Shown: positions 10,743 through 20,599 of the stretch, in pieces
Layout: each line of letters starts with the position of its first letter
Position numbering within the stretch: position 1 is the stretch's first letter
From: Lolium rigidum
Lineage: Eukaryota; Streptophyta; Magnoliopsida; Poales; Poaceae
Direction: 5' to 3'
DNA: 64,000 bases
NCBI RefSeq assembly: GCF_022539505.1
Contig: NC_061508.1
Coordinates: forward strand, 32,296,256-32,360,255
Made by a program: the position numbers and the translations under genes
The notes under the pieces: generated by a model
What the model was told of the DNA's origin: nothing
Databases searched by the model: none
The model's input: only the letters and a program-made list of their open reading frames with translations

Positions 10743-11312
10743 TGATACGGTGGATCCAAGCAGATCCACCTAGGTTGATGCCCGATCTTTCACAGCGAGA
10801 ACCTGGGGTAGTAAATCCTCCCAACAACGCGATGAACGCAACCTTGAGAAGAGGGAACGAATCCAGCAAGCAACGGATCGATGAACGATAAGCCTCAAAC
10901 CTGAGCTAGACAATCCTTGATGAACACAAGAACCTTCGCAGCGGATATAATAGATAAACGGCAGCGCCGTACCCCCGGAGGGATGATACATGTGAACACA
11001 CGCAACTAGGTATAACCTAACTTTAGACTAAACTTCTTCTCCCTAAACCCTAGCAATCCCTCCACCTTATATGATGGGGAGGTGGCCGGCCAGCCCTTAC
11101 TGGGCTGGGGCGCCCCACTATGGGCCTAACCCTAGTTTGACTCAGACAGGCCCAAGTCAAACAGACACAACTTAAAACCCTAGATGGCCCACCACATGAC
11201 CTGGCTACATTATTCCCTAAAAATAACACTAAGATATAATAATGGTACAACCTTAGACTTAATCCTCGTATCAATGGTTGTCCTAGTGTACCAGGCCTGG
11301 ATATCCATATCA
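10743..11312 (-). mobile_element. element S 3' LTR
   Basis: Direct repeat of 13627-14196, about 97-98% identical by eye. Begins TGATACGGTGG and ends CCATATCA on the plus strand. Confidence 0.95.
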
Positions 11313-12820
11313 TCTCTCCCCTTCTTCAAGAAGCGTTGTCCCCAACGCGTGAGGGTCTTCTGGAAAAAGGTGACGTGATATGAACATGACACGTCCTCGC
11401 CGTCCTCAAGTCTTGCTTGCCTTCCACACCACATCCTCCCTCGCGGCCTTCTTGACTTGATACAACACTTGGCGCCTCCTTTCTTCTCCACATGAGCTTG
11501 GACTTCGGCGCCAATACCTTCTTCTTGCGAGGTTTTGATGGACCCCTGTGTTGTTGAACATGACCCTGCACAAGATGTATAATGCCTGGGCCACATAAAA
11601 TGTCTCACACGTCCATCCTTGCCTCGATGCATCCGCGGTGTCGCGGAAAACTGGACTGCAGTAGTCCTAGCACGGTAGTGCCGCTGCCCACTGTCTCCAC
11701 TGACGTGCTCGCCTCCCACTCCTCCCACGCGCATCTGCGCCACATGTACTGAAACATCATCAGTCTGTATACTGGCATCAACACAAACTGGAACTGTAGC
11801 ACATGCTGTAACATCCACATCAACAACAAGTGTAGCTTCATCCGGCTTGTCACCAACAAGAACTGGCTTGTCATCTACAGGCATGGCTGAAACATCACCA
11901 ACATTAATGCTCGGAACATCATGTACCTCATGCTGCACTTTAGTCTTGTGTAACTTCTCCTTACGCACCACTAACTCCACATCGGACTTGATATGATCAT
12001 CACCCAAAGGCCTCAAAGTCCGCTGTTTGCCACCATGCATAAAAGAATATGCATTTGCTCGCCTAACATGTGTCACATTGCGATCATACTGCCAAGGACG
12101 CCCAAGTAGAAATCCACACACCTCCAATGGCAACACATCGCACTCTATCTCATCAACATACTCATCAACTGTAAATGGCACACGCACCTTGTGAGTAATC
12201 TTCAGCATGCCACAGCTATTCAACCACTCAAGACGCTTAGGTTCAGGAAGACGCCATGTAGACAACCCAAATGCTGCCACCATCGCCTTGCTAATACCAT
12301 TAGTACAACTACCACCATCAATCATCAACTTGCAAGCCTTGCCCTTGATAAAGCACTGAGTTTGAAACAAACTCCACCGCTGACCCTTTTCAACTATCTT
12401 GCAAGCATCATCTTGTACCTTCTTGAGTTGCATATTCAGCCTGCTCAATGGTACATCCTCCTCAACAGTCACAATAGTGCTCTTGGTATTAGAGCCAGGT
12501 TTCCTCTCCTCTGAAGATATCACCTCGACCTTAGTGACTGTCGGTAGTGGAACAACCTCCTGAATAGGAACTATGCACTTGCCCACTTCCTCTATTGCAT
12601 GTACTACTCTGGACGACTGCTCATTCTCCTCCATATACGGTAACACGAAACCATTACGAAGAAAAGTCTTGAAGTCCTTCCAAGTATAATCAACCTCTCC
12701 TCTATCAACCGCGTCAAACATATAATCGTACAACTCCTCGTCCACACGCCGGTGAGCGAGAACAAATGCATCATAACCAGTGAACTTTCCTCCATATCGG
12801 TGACAACGAGTGAAACCCAA
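11210..12820 (-). CDS. element S ORF2: gag-like segment plus retropepsin
   Basis: About 536 codons, open directly after a single in-frame TAA (12821-12823) that separates it from ORF1 in the same frame; it has no ATG at its start. Around residue 168 lies an aspartic-protease motif, I-D-G-G-S-C, and downstream the LLGRPW.YDR-type motif typical of chromovirus proteases. The C-terminal third is rich in Val, Asp and basic residues. The frame runs through the polypurine tract and about 100 bases into the 3' LTR before stopping, so the tail is probably incidental. No polymerase domain follows. Expression could depend on stop readthrough, or the stop may be a mutation. Confidence 0.7.
   Translation of the reverse strand: MGFTRCHRYGGKFTGYDAFVLAHRRVDEELYDYMFDAVDRGEVDYTWKDFKTFLRNGFVLPYMEENEQSSRVVHAIEEVGKCIVPIQEVVPLPTVTKVEVISSEERKPGSNTKSTIVTVEEDVPLSRLNMQLKKVQDDACKIVEKGQRWSLFQTQCFIKGKACKLMIDGGSCTNGISKAMVAAFGLSTWRLPEPKRLEWLNSCGMLKITHKVRVPFTVDEYVDEIECDVLPLEVCGFLLGRPWQYDRNVTHVRRANAYSFMHGGKQRTLRPLGDDHIKSDVELVVRKEKLHKTKVQHEVHDVPSINVGDVSAMPVDDKPVLVGDKPDEATLVVDVDVTACATVPVCVDASIQTDDVSVHVAQMRVGGVGGEHVSGDSGQRHYRARTTAVQFSATPRMHRGKDGRVRHFMWPRHYTSCAGSCSTTQGSIKTSQEEGIGAEVQAHVEKKGGAKCCIKSRRPRGRMWCGRQARLEDGEDVSCSYHVTFFQKTLTRWGQRFLKKGRDDMDIQAWYTRTTIDTRIKSKVVPLLYLSVIFRE
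11313..11332 (-). other. element S polypurine tract
   Basis: On the minus strand a GAAGAAGGGGAGAGA tract abuts the 3' LTR, the expected primer for plus-strand DNA synthesis. Confidence 0.8.
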
Positions 12821-13537
12821 TTACATGTTCCTTTCCCAATGTTCATATTCCTCAACTCTCGCATCATGGTGTAAATACCACTTTAGTTTGGACACATGAC
12901 GCTGTACGCCCTTCCGCATGTCAAGGTAATCATTGAACACATAACCGGCCTTCGTGCCACGCAAACACCGTATGCCACGCACATCGTCTGCAAACGTAGC
13001 AAGAACATCGGTAGCTTCAACTAACGACGTCGTAGACGGAACAACATCAGCATTAGGAAAAACCACCGGAGAATTCACCGCAGCAGCAGGAGAAACCACC
13101 GGAGAAATCACCGCAGCAACAGGAGCCTGCCCGGCCCAGGGCCCGGTTGGACCAGCCTGGGGACCGGTTGGGCCGGCCCAGGGTCCGGTTGTACCGGCCT
13201 GGGCGCCGGCATGACCGGCCTGGGGCTCGGTCTGACCGGCCCGACAACCGGCCGCACGGCTGGGCGGCTCAGTATGGCCCCCAGTTGGCATCGGCCCCTG
13301 GTCCGGTCTAGGCCGGCTGGGCCCGGCCAGGAGCCCGGTTGACCGGCTAGAGAACCGGCCCGGTCGGCCGGCCCTGGGCCGGAGCGCGTCGCGTATCTGC
13401 CTCTTCTTCCCGAATCCAGCCTCGATTTTTCGCGATTTTGACCTCCGAAACAGCCATGGATGACCTGCAAACTGCACCACAACAGCTCCAAACTTCCTCC
13501 AACCAACCTCCTTCGACCGAGAGCCAAACACCTCCAA
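12821..13537 (-). CDS. element S ORF1: proline/glycine-rich gag-like N-terminal protein
   Basis: An open frame of about 238 codons upstream of, and in frame with, ORF2. Its centre (DNA 13100-13300) is a run of roughly seven-residue repeats of the form G-P-x-A-G-P-T, encoded by degenerate 21-bp GC-rich DNA repeats. The C-terminal part (after about residue 190) is charged and has no zinc knuckle. No good ATG lies at the start: the frame opens with TTG, and the first internal ATG falls in the middle. It is not similar to a gag domain I can name. Confidence 0.5.
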   Translation of the reverse strand: MEVFGSRSKEVGWRKFGAVVVQFAGHPWLFRRSKSRKIEAGFGKKRQIRDALRPRAGRPGRFSSRSTGLLAGPSRPRPDQGPMPTGGHTEPPSRAAGCRAGQTEPQAGHAGAQAGTTGPWAGPTGPQAGPTGPWAGQAPVAAVISPVVSPAAAVNSPVVFPNADVVPSTTSLVEATDVLATFADDVRGIRCLRGTKAGYVFNDYLDMRKGVQRHVSKLKWYLHHDARVEEYEHWERNM

Positions 13538-13612
13538 TCTAGAACCAATCTTCTCCGATGCAAGAAGATCCGAAGAGATCGATCAACAAAACCTCGCCGT
13601 GAGCAACCCAGA

Positions 13613-13624
13613 AAGCTGATACCA
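13613..13624 (-). other. element S primer-binding site
   Basis: On the minus strand TGGTATCAGC lies two bases inside the 5' LTR. This matches the 3' end of plant initiator tRNA-Met (TGGTATCAGAGC) for ten bases, and it differs from the tRNA-Asp sites of the large elements nearby. Confidence 0.85.
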
Positions 13625-13626
13625 TA

Positions 13627-14196
13627 TGATACGGTGGATCCAAGCAGATCCACCTAGGTTGATGCCCGATCTTTCACAGCGAGAACCTGGGGTAGTAAAT
13701 CCTCCCAACAACGCGATGAACGCAGCCTGGAGAAGAGGGAACGAATCCAGCAAGCAACGGATCGATGAACGATACGCCTCAAACCTGAGCTAGACAATCC
13801 TTGATGAACATAAGAACCTTCGCAGCGGATATAATAGATAAACGGCAGCGCCGTACCCCCGGAGGAATGATACACGTGAACACACGCAACTAGGTATAAC
13901 CTAACTTTAGACTAAACTTGTTCTCCCTAAACCCTAGCCACCCATCCACCTTATATGAGGGGGAGGTGGCCGGCCAGCCCTTACCGGGCTGGGGCGCCCC
14001 ACTATGGGCCTAACCCTAGTTTGACTCAGACAGGCCCAAGTCAAACAGACACAACTTAAAACCCTAGATGGCCCACCATATGACCTGGCTACATTATTCC
14101 CTAAAAATAACACTAAGATATAATAATGGTACAACCTTAGACTTAATCCTCGTATCAATGGCTGTCCTAGTGTACCAGGCCTGGATATCCATATCA
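13627..14196 (-). mobile_element. element S 5' LTR
   Basis: 570-bp direct repeat of the 3' LTR, followed by the TTTAG duplication at 14197-14201. Confidence 0.95.
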
Positions 14197-14201
14197 TTTA
14201 G

Positions 14202-15207
14202 TTTACCAAATGATAGAGTGCAAGTGGGATAGGTGTTCGCTTCTTAGCTTTAACACCTTATGAGTGGCTGGGGTCCTTCCCCTTTGGAGTGTATAGGCAT
14301 TTCTTTGATTAGCCTTCGGGCACTTCTTAGTTTTAGCCCTTTCTTTGGTGTCATCATAATGGATGACTCATTGGGTTTTTGGTCGTTTTTCTGCCGTGAC
14401 AGAATTTTTTGCTGTGAGTCCTGTTGTGGTTCTGCCATGGCACGATTTTCTCGCGCTTCCGCCGCGATTACGCTTTTCGTCATAGGTCATTTTTCATACT
14501 TTTTATTGCTCCGAGTCCACATAGCATACAGTTTGCTTTATATCTGAACCATAGACACAACCTTTCGTTATACGTGACTAGGAACTTGCCCACAAGAGAC
14601 TAGTTTTACCGCTCGACAGGCTGCTCATTAGGTTTGTGGTGCTTTGCAATTTCTGTTGGCCGTGTTACAAAGAGTACAGTTAAAAAAAGAGAAAATAGAA
14701 AAGAAGCAAAAAGAGAGCTACATAGCTGCGTGTGTGATAAAAAAATCAAAAAAAAAAGTGAAGAGAAAAAAGGAAGTGCTAGTAAGATCAATTGAAGGCC
14801 TAGTTTACTTTTCTGCACCTGTAGTTGAGCAATCTTGTGCCTGTATCGTTGAGCTTTGCTAGTGTCTCTCGAGTGCATTGCAACCTTTTCATCCATATAG
14901 TTGCATTGCCACATTTATCGCCTTGTGTGAGTTTCATAGGGTGTTTTCTACGGTCAGCGCTAGAGCTTGTTATTGGTGCAAATATGTAGCCTACCTACAA
15001 CCGCACATATATCCTACTAATTTATAGTGTGATTGTTCTTATACCCTTGATATTCGCTTCGCTAGATCCGTGCACTAGTCCGTCAATCCAAGTTGGTAAG
15101 CAATACTAATTCACTTTGGAGCGGTAAGATTTACCTTTCTTATCAGTTTTGAGTGAGTTGTGAGAGTACCACCAAAGATTTTTGTTTAGTGCACTAACCT
15201 ACTAATC
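14202..15207 (+). mobile_element. leader or 5' LTR remnant upstream of G gag
   Basis: Noncoding sequence that runs into the gag ATG. It contains an A-rich leader-like stretch (14680-14780). I could not find a TG...CA LTR boundary or a primer-binding site, so the G 5' LTR, its leader and any remaining F sequence cannot be separated here. Confidence 0.45.
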
Positions 15208-16862
15208 ATGTCTCTTAAGGATGTTGATGTGATGCAGAAAAAGGATCCAGCCTCGCCGGTTACTTGGATGGAATATGAGGAACTTCGTGATCATCTGCAA
15301 CGTGAAATCCATGGTGCTACTAAAGCATTTGACGCGGTTATGCAGAGTGTTAACTTGAAGGTCGATGAAGCTACTGCGATTGTTAAAATAGTCCAAACTC
15401 AAGTGACGGACCTTCAAGCATCCATACAGACATTAACTCAAGCTATCGCTGAAATACGTACTTTTGTACAACCACAACAACAACCACACCCGGAAGATAA
15501 GAACAACAATCAGGGTGATTTTGAGGAAGCAAATGCTCCTGCTGGTCGTGGACGTGGTGGTGGCCGTGGTATTGGACGTGGCATTGGTGATGGTCTCCGT
15601 GGTCGTGGTTTTGTCCCCGTCGGAGCCCACCGTGTTCCTCAACAACAGGATGATGGTTTGGGTAAGCCAAAATTCTCAATTCCCCGCTTTGAAGGAGGCA
15701 CTGATGTTGAAGAATATCTCTCATGGGAGTTGAAGATTGAGAAACTGTGGCGACTACATGATTATACTGAAGATAGAAAGATCAACCTTTTTTCTTCAGA
15801 ATTTGATGGCTATGCATTGCGTTGGTGGGATGGAATTACTCGAGCCCGCGAAGAGGATGAAGAATTGCATATTCTTTCATGGTGTGAGATGAAGGAAGTT
15901 ATGCGAGCTCATTTTGTCCCCACTAATTATTTGCGCTCATTTTATGGTAAGTTGACCCAATTGAAACAAGGTACTATGACGGTTGATGCTTATTATATGG
16001 AGATGGAGATGCTATTGCAGCGTGCCCGTGTTTGTGAATCTATTGAGATGACATTGCAGCGGTTCCTTCATGGTTTGAATCATACTATCAAGTGCATTGT
16101 TCATCATCACCAAGACACTACTATGAATGAGCTGCTACATCATGCAAGAGAGGCTGAAGCACTGTTAGCGGAAGAAGTGCAAATCAAAGCCCGTGCTACG
16201 GGAGCTGGGCATTACACGCCTCGGGCGCCCCCATCTACGGCGCCGTCGCCATCATCGCGTCCCGCAACGTTTCCTACTTCGTCTAGCAAGCCAATCTCCA
16301 ATGTGTCCATCATTAAGAAGCCCGAACCTGCTGCAAATACAAGTGGTTCTAGCATGTCTACTGCGCGCAACCGCGATATAAATTGTCATACATGTGGTGG
16401 CAAGGGTCACTTCAAGAGAGATTGTCCGAACCGCAAAGTAATGTTTATTAATGACAATGATGAGTATGAGACTGGAGATAATGTTGATCCGGATTCTCCA
16501 GAAGATGATGATTATGATAGTGATGGTGTAGATGCTTTTCCGTCTGAAGCTCGCACTATTGTTGTGTCACAGCGTGCTCTTAATGTGCAGCCAAGTGCAT
16601 CTACTCAACGCTGCAATTTGTTCCAAACAAAGGCACTAGTTGGTCCTGATAAAGCTTGCAAGGTCATTATTGATGGTGGGAGTTGTCGCAATTTAGCAAG
16701 CAAGGAGCTGTGTGCCAAGCTGAAACTGAATTATCTACCGCACCCGCATCCATATTATATTCAGTGGTTGAGTCATAATGGTGAGATGAAGGTAAACCAC
16801 TTGGTGCATGTTCATTTTGAGATTGGACCGTATAAGGATTCCATTGATTTTGATGTGGTTCC
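15208..16862 (+). pseudogene. element G gag-protease part (chromovirus-type gypsy), 5' fragment
   Basis: Opens with ATG at 15208 and is uninterrupted for about 551 codons until SL1 inserts. It has a coiled-coil-like N-terminus, a Gly/Arg-rich stretch near residues 110-135, and a Retrotrans_gag region of about residues 150-320. A CCHC zinc knuckle (C-x2-C-x4-H-x4-C) starts at residue 393, and a protease motif I-D-G-G-S-C has its Asp at residue 489. The reading frame resumes at 24787 beyond the insertion, and the protease motif LLxRPWLYDR is found there. Gag would package element RNA and the protease would process the polyprotein. The fragment is intact on its own, but the gene is split by 7.9 kb of inserted DNA. 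Confidence 0.88.
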
Positions 16863-17956
16863 TGATGACCCACAAGTGTAGGGGATCGCAACAGTCTTCG
16901 AGGGAAGTAAAACTCAAATTTGTTGATTCGACACAAGGGGAGCCAAAGAATACTTATAAGCCTTGACAGCGGAGTTGTCAATTCAACTGCACCTGGAAAA
17001 GCACTAGCAACTGGGTGATGTGAAAACAGTGGTAATATGATGCGGCACAAGAAAATAGTTGGTACTACTTTGATGGCGTGTTGACAGGGAAATGTGATGC
17101 AACAGTAATATGAGAGCAATAGTAACACAACAGTAGCAGTAACACAGAGGCAATGACAATGGAAAATATTCCAGCGCACAGTTGATTGAAAAGCAATGAT
17201 GATGAAATAAAGGACCGGGGTTCCCGGCGATCTACACTAGTGGTAACTCTCCAGATAACAAGTGTTGGGTGAACAAATTACAACTGGGCAATTGACATAA
17301 TTGAATTTAGCATTAAGACAAAATATCCAGTCTATTAATATCGTAGGCATGTTTTCCATATATAGTCATACGTGCTCGCAATGAGAAACTTGCATAACAT
17401 CTTTTGTCCTACCAGCCCGTTTGCAGCGAGGCCTCGAGGGAAACTACTGGTAATTAAGGTACTCCTTTTAATAGAGCATCGAAGCAAAGCATTAACACTT
17501 GGTCAAAACATGTGATCCTGACATCAAAGCCATCCCCTCCTCCCAATTCGAGATCACTTTGGGGCCTCGGGTTCCGGACAAAGACATGTGTATACAATTT
17601 GTAGATACAATGTAAGCAACAATTATAGAGCCTAGATCTAAGAACATGCCACTCGTGCACTAGTGACAAGCATTAAACATAACAATAATGCAGCAACAAA
17701 TACTTCACAAACTTATAAGATATACTGAACATAATGATCAAGCCATCGGATCCCAACAAACACAACACCGATTACATCATATGGATCTCAATCATGTAAG
17801 GCAGCTCATGAGATCATTGTATTGAAGCACATGGGAGAGAGTACCATCTAGCTACAGCCAAGAACCCATAGTCCCTGCGGGAACTACTCACAAACCATCA
17901 TGGAGTCGAAGCGGAGGCAGTGGAGTCGATGGCGATGGCCTCGGGGGCACTTCCCC

Positions 17957-18018
17957 GTCCCGGCAGGGTGCCGGAACAGAGACTTCTGTCCCGGCAGGGT
18001 GCCGGAACAGAGACTTCT
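17957..18018. repeat. 31-bp tandem duplication in SL1
   Basis: A 31-base unit beginning GTCCCGGCAGGGTGCC is present twice in exact tandem. The equivalent site in element B (near 33440) has one copy, so the duplication is specific to this LTR. Confidence 0.85.
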
Positions 18019-18131
18019 GTCCCCCGAAACTTGGTTTCGGCGATGACGGCAGCTACAGAACTTTTCGTGGATGGAGGGTGGTTCGTAGCGGAGTTTTTAG
18101 GTCAGAGGGGTCTTATAGGCGAAGAGGCGAC

Positions 18132-19719
18132 TGATACGTCTCCGACGTATTGCTAATTTCTTATGTTCCATGCCACATTATTGATGATATCTACATGTTT
18201 TATACACATTATATGTCGTATTTATGCATTTTCCGGCACTAACCTATTAACGAGATGCCGAAGAGCCGTTCGTTGTTTCTACGTTTTTGGTTTCAGAAAT
18301 CCTACAAAGGAAATATTCTCGAAATTGGACGAAATCAACGCCCGGGGTCCTATTTTTGCACGAAGCTTCCGGAAGACCGAGGGGGAAAGGAAGTGGGGCC
18401 ACGAGGCGCCGCCGCAAGAGGGCGTCGCGGCCCAGCCCTAGGCCGCGCGGCCTCGGCGTGTGGGGCCCTCGTGTGGCCCCCGCGTTGCCCTTCCGCCTAC
18501 TTAAAGCCTTCGTCGCGAAACCCCCGATCGAGAGCCACGATACGGAAAACCTTACCGAGACGCCGCCGCCGCCAATCCCATCTCGGGGATTCCGGAGATC
18601 ACCTCCGGCACCTCGCCGGAGAGGGGAATCATCTCCCGGAGGACTCTTCACCGCCATGGTCGCCTCCGGAGTGATGAGTGAGTAGTTCACCCCCGGACTA
18701 TGGGTCCATAGCAGTAGCTAGATGGTTGTCTTCTCCTCATGTGCTTCATTGTCGGATCTTGTGAGCTGCCTAACATGATCAAGATCATCTATCCGTAATT
18801 CTATATGTTGTGTTTGTCGGGATCCGATGGATAGAGAATACTATGTTATGTTGATTATCAATCTATTACCTATGTGTTGTTTATGATCTTGCATGCTCTC
18901 CGTTATTAGTAGAGGCTCGGCCAAGTTTTTACTCTTAACTCCAAGAGGGAGTATTTATGCTCGATAGTGGGTTCATGCCTCCATTAAATCCGGGACAAGT
19001 GACGTAAAGTTCTAAGGTTGTGGATGTGCTGTTGCCACTAGGGATAAAACATTGATGCTATGTCCGAGGATGTAGTTATTGATTACATTACGCACCATAC
19101 TTAATGCAATTGTCTATTGTTTTGCAACTTAATACCGGAAGGGGTTCGGATGATAACCTCGAAGGTGGACTTTTTAGGCATAGATGCATGCTGGATAGCG
19201 GTCTATGTACTTTGTTGTAATGCCCAATTAAATCTCACAATATTCATCATATCATGTATGTGCATTGTTATGCCCTCTCTATTTGTCAATTGCCCGACTC
19301 GTAATTTGTTCACCCAACATGCTATCTTATGGGAGAGACACCTCTAGTGAACTGTGGACCCCGGTCCATTCTTTACATCCGAAATACAAATCTGCTACTA
19401 TTGTTCTTTACTTGTTCTTTGCAAACAATCATCATCCACACTATACATCTAATCCTTTGTTACAGCAAGTCGGTGAGATTGACAACCTCGCTCGTTTCGT
19501 TGGGGCAAAGTACTTTGGTTGTGTTGTGCAGGTTCCACGTTGGCGCGGAATCTCCGGTGTTGCGCCGCACTACATCCCGCCGCCATCAACCTTCAACGTG
19601 CTTCTTGGCTCCTCCTCGGTTCGATAAACCTTTGTTTCTTCTCGAGGGAAAACTTGTCGCTGTGCGCATCATACCTTCCTCTTGGGGTTCCCAACGAACG
19701 TGTGAGTTACACGCCATCA
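18132..19719 (+). mobile_element. H1 5' LTR
   Basis: Starts TGATACGTCTCCGACG and ends ACACGCCATCA. A GC-rich U3 block (18370-18500) is followed by a TACTTAAAG promoter-like element near 18498, then the usual leader-like U5. Confidence 0.85.
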
Positions 19720-19730
19720 AGCTCTTTTTC

Positions 19731-19748
19731 TGGCGCCGTTGCCGGGGA
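19731..19748 (+). other. H1 primer-binding site (tRNA-Asp type)
   Basis: TGGCGCCGTTGCCGGGGA is complementary to the 3' end of plant tRNA-Asp including the CCA tail. It sits 11 bases inside the LTR. Confidence 0.9.
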
Positions 19749-19954
19749 GATCAAGACACGCTGCAAGGGGAGTCTCCACAATCCAATCTCTTTACTTTGT
19801 TTTTGTCTTGCTTTATTTTATTTACTACTTTGTTTGCTGCATTATATCAAAACACAAAAAAATTAGTTGCTAGCTTTACTTTATTTACTGTCTTGCACTC
19901 TATATCAAAAACACAAAAAAATTAGTTACTTATATTCGCTTTACTTATTTCAAC

Positions 19955-20599
19955 ATGTTTCCTTTTAATTTTATCGTAAAAGACATACCGGTAGGACGTG
20001 GGTCTATAGTTGGGAGAAACAATATAGAAGAATTTTTCAATCATGTTAGTACCGTTGAAGATTTTGAAGATAGACACTTGGTAGAACTTGCTCCTACTTA
20101 TGAAATTGCTGTCGCTGCTTTAGTTCGCATGTTGGAAACTAAATTTGTTAATCTCAATCCTATAATCCAACACATGTTTCTTACACTCGGTGATATGGAA
20201 GAAGGGGAAAAGAAAGATTTTGTTTTAGAAACTCTTCTTAGAGAATTTGGTGGTATAGCAAGAGAGGCTAGAAAGGTCTTTATTAAATATAAGATGCTTG
20301 GTTCTTATACCAATTTTTTTAGTATCCTTGAAAAGATGGACATGGAGAGAGTAAGGAACACTAATAACATTAATGATGGTGGGGAGATCAAAGCACCAAT
20401 ACCATGTAAGCTCCTAGCGATGAATGAAGCGCTAGAAAATAACTATGCTTGACTTGTTCCTGAAAATTTGTTTGATGAGAGTAGCAAGCCCAAGACTAAT
20501 GAAAAGGGAGCCGCTGAAACTTATGTATCCAATATACTATGCATGGTTGAGAAAACTCCAAACCCCGCTGAAGATGCATCACCTCTTGATAACACTTGA
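19955..20599 (+). pseudogene. unknown retroelement ORF, H1 copy (nonsense mutation)
   Basis: The frame opens at ATG 19955 and would span 215 codons, but codon 166 is TGA (20450-20452) where the D copy has a tryptophan codon; the frame stays readable to the stop at 20597-20599. The protein matches the A and D copies along its length. It has no zinc knuckle, protease motif or polymerase motif, and it is Lys/Glu-rich and predicted mostly helical by eye. It stands where gag begins in sister element C. Function unknown. Confidence 0.7.

Larger units (their letters stand above)
10743..14196 (-). mobile_element. element S, complete non-autonomous gypsy-type LTR retrotransposon
   Basis: The element spans 3,454 bp with two 570-bp LTRs (10743-11312 and 13627-14196) that differ at roughly a dozen sites. 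Both ends are TGATA...TATCA and the flanks are an exact 5-bp duplication, TTTAG (10738-10742 and 14197-14201). A tRNA-iMet-type primer-binding site and a polypurine tract mark the minus orientation. The interior encodes a gag-like and retropepsin region only; reverse transcriptase, RNase H and integrase are absent, so it must have been mobilised in trans. Confidence 0.93.

Noticed and set aside
14202..15207. A delimited G 5' LTR
   Set aside because: I found no TG...CA boundaries, primer site or matching 3' LTR, so I did not assign coordinates.
19731..19748. Possible tRNA-Asp gene fragments (this and five similar sites)
   Set aside because: Only the last 17-18 bases, in complement, are present at LTR boundaries; they are primer-binding sites, not tRNA genes.
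18163..19925. Repeated ORFs of about 80-200 codons that recur in every LTR (for example near 23222, 28678, 46017, 52801)
   Set aside because: They fall in LTR U3/R/U5 sequence, differ in frame between copies and carry no domain.
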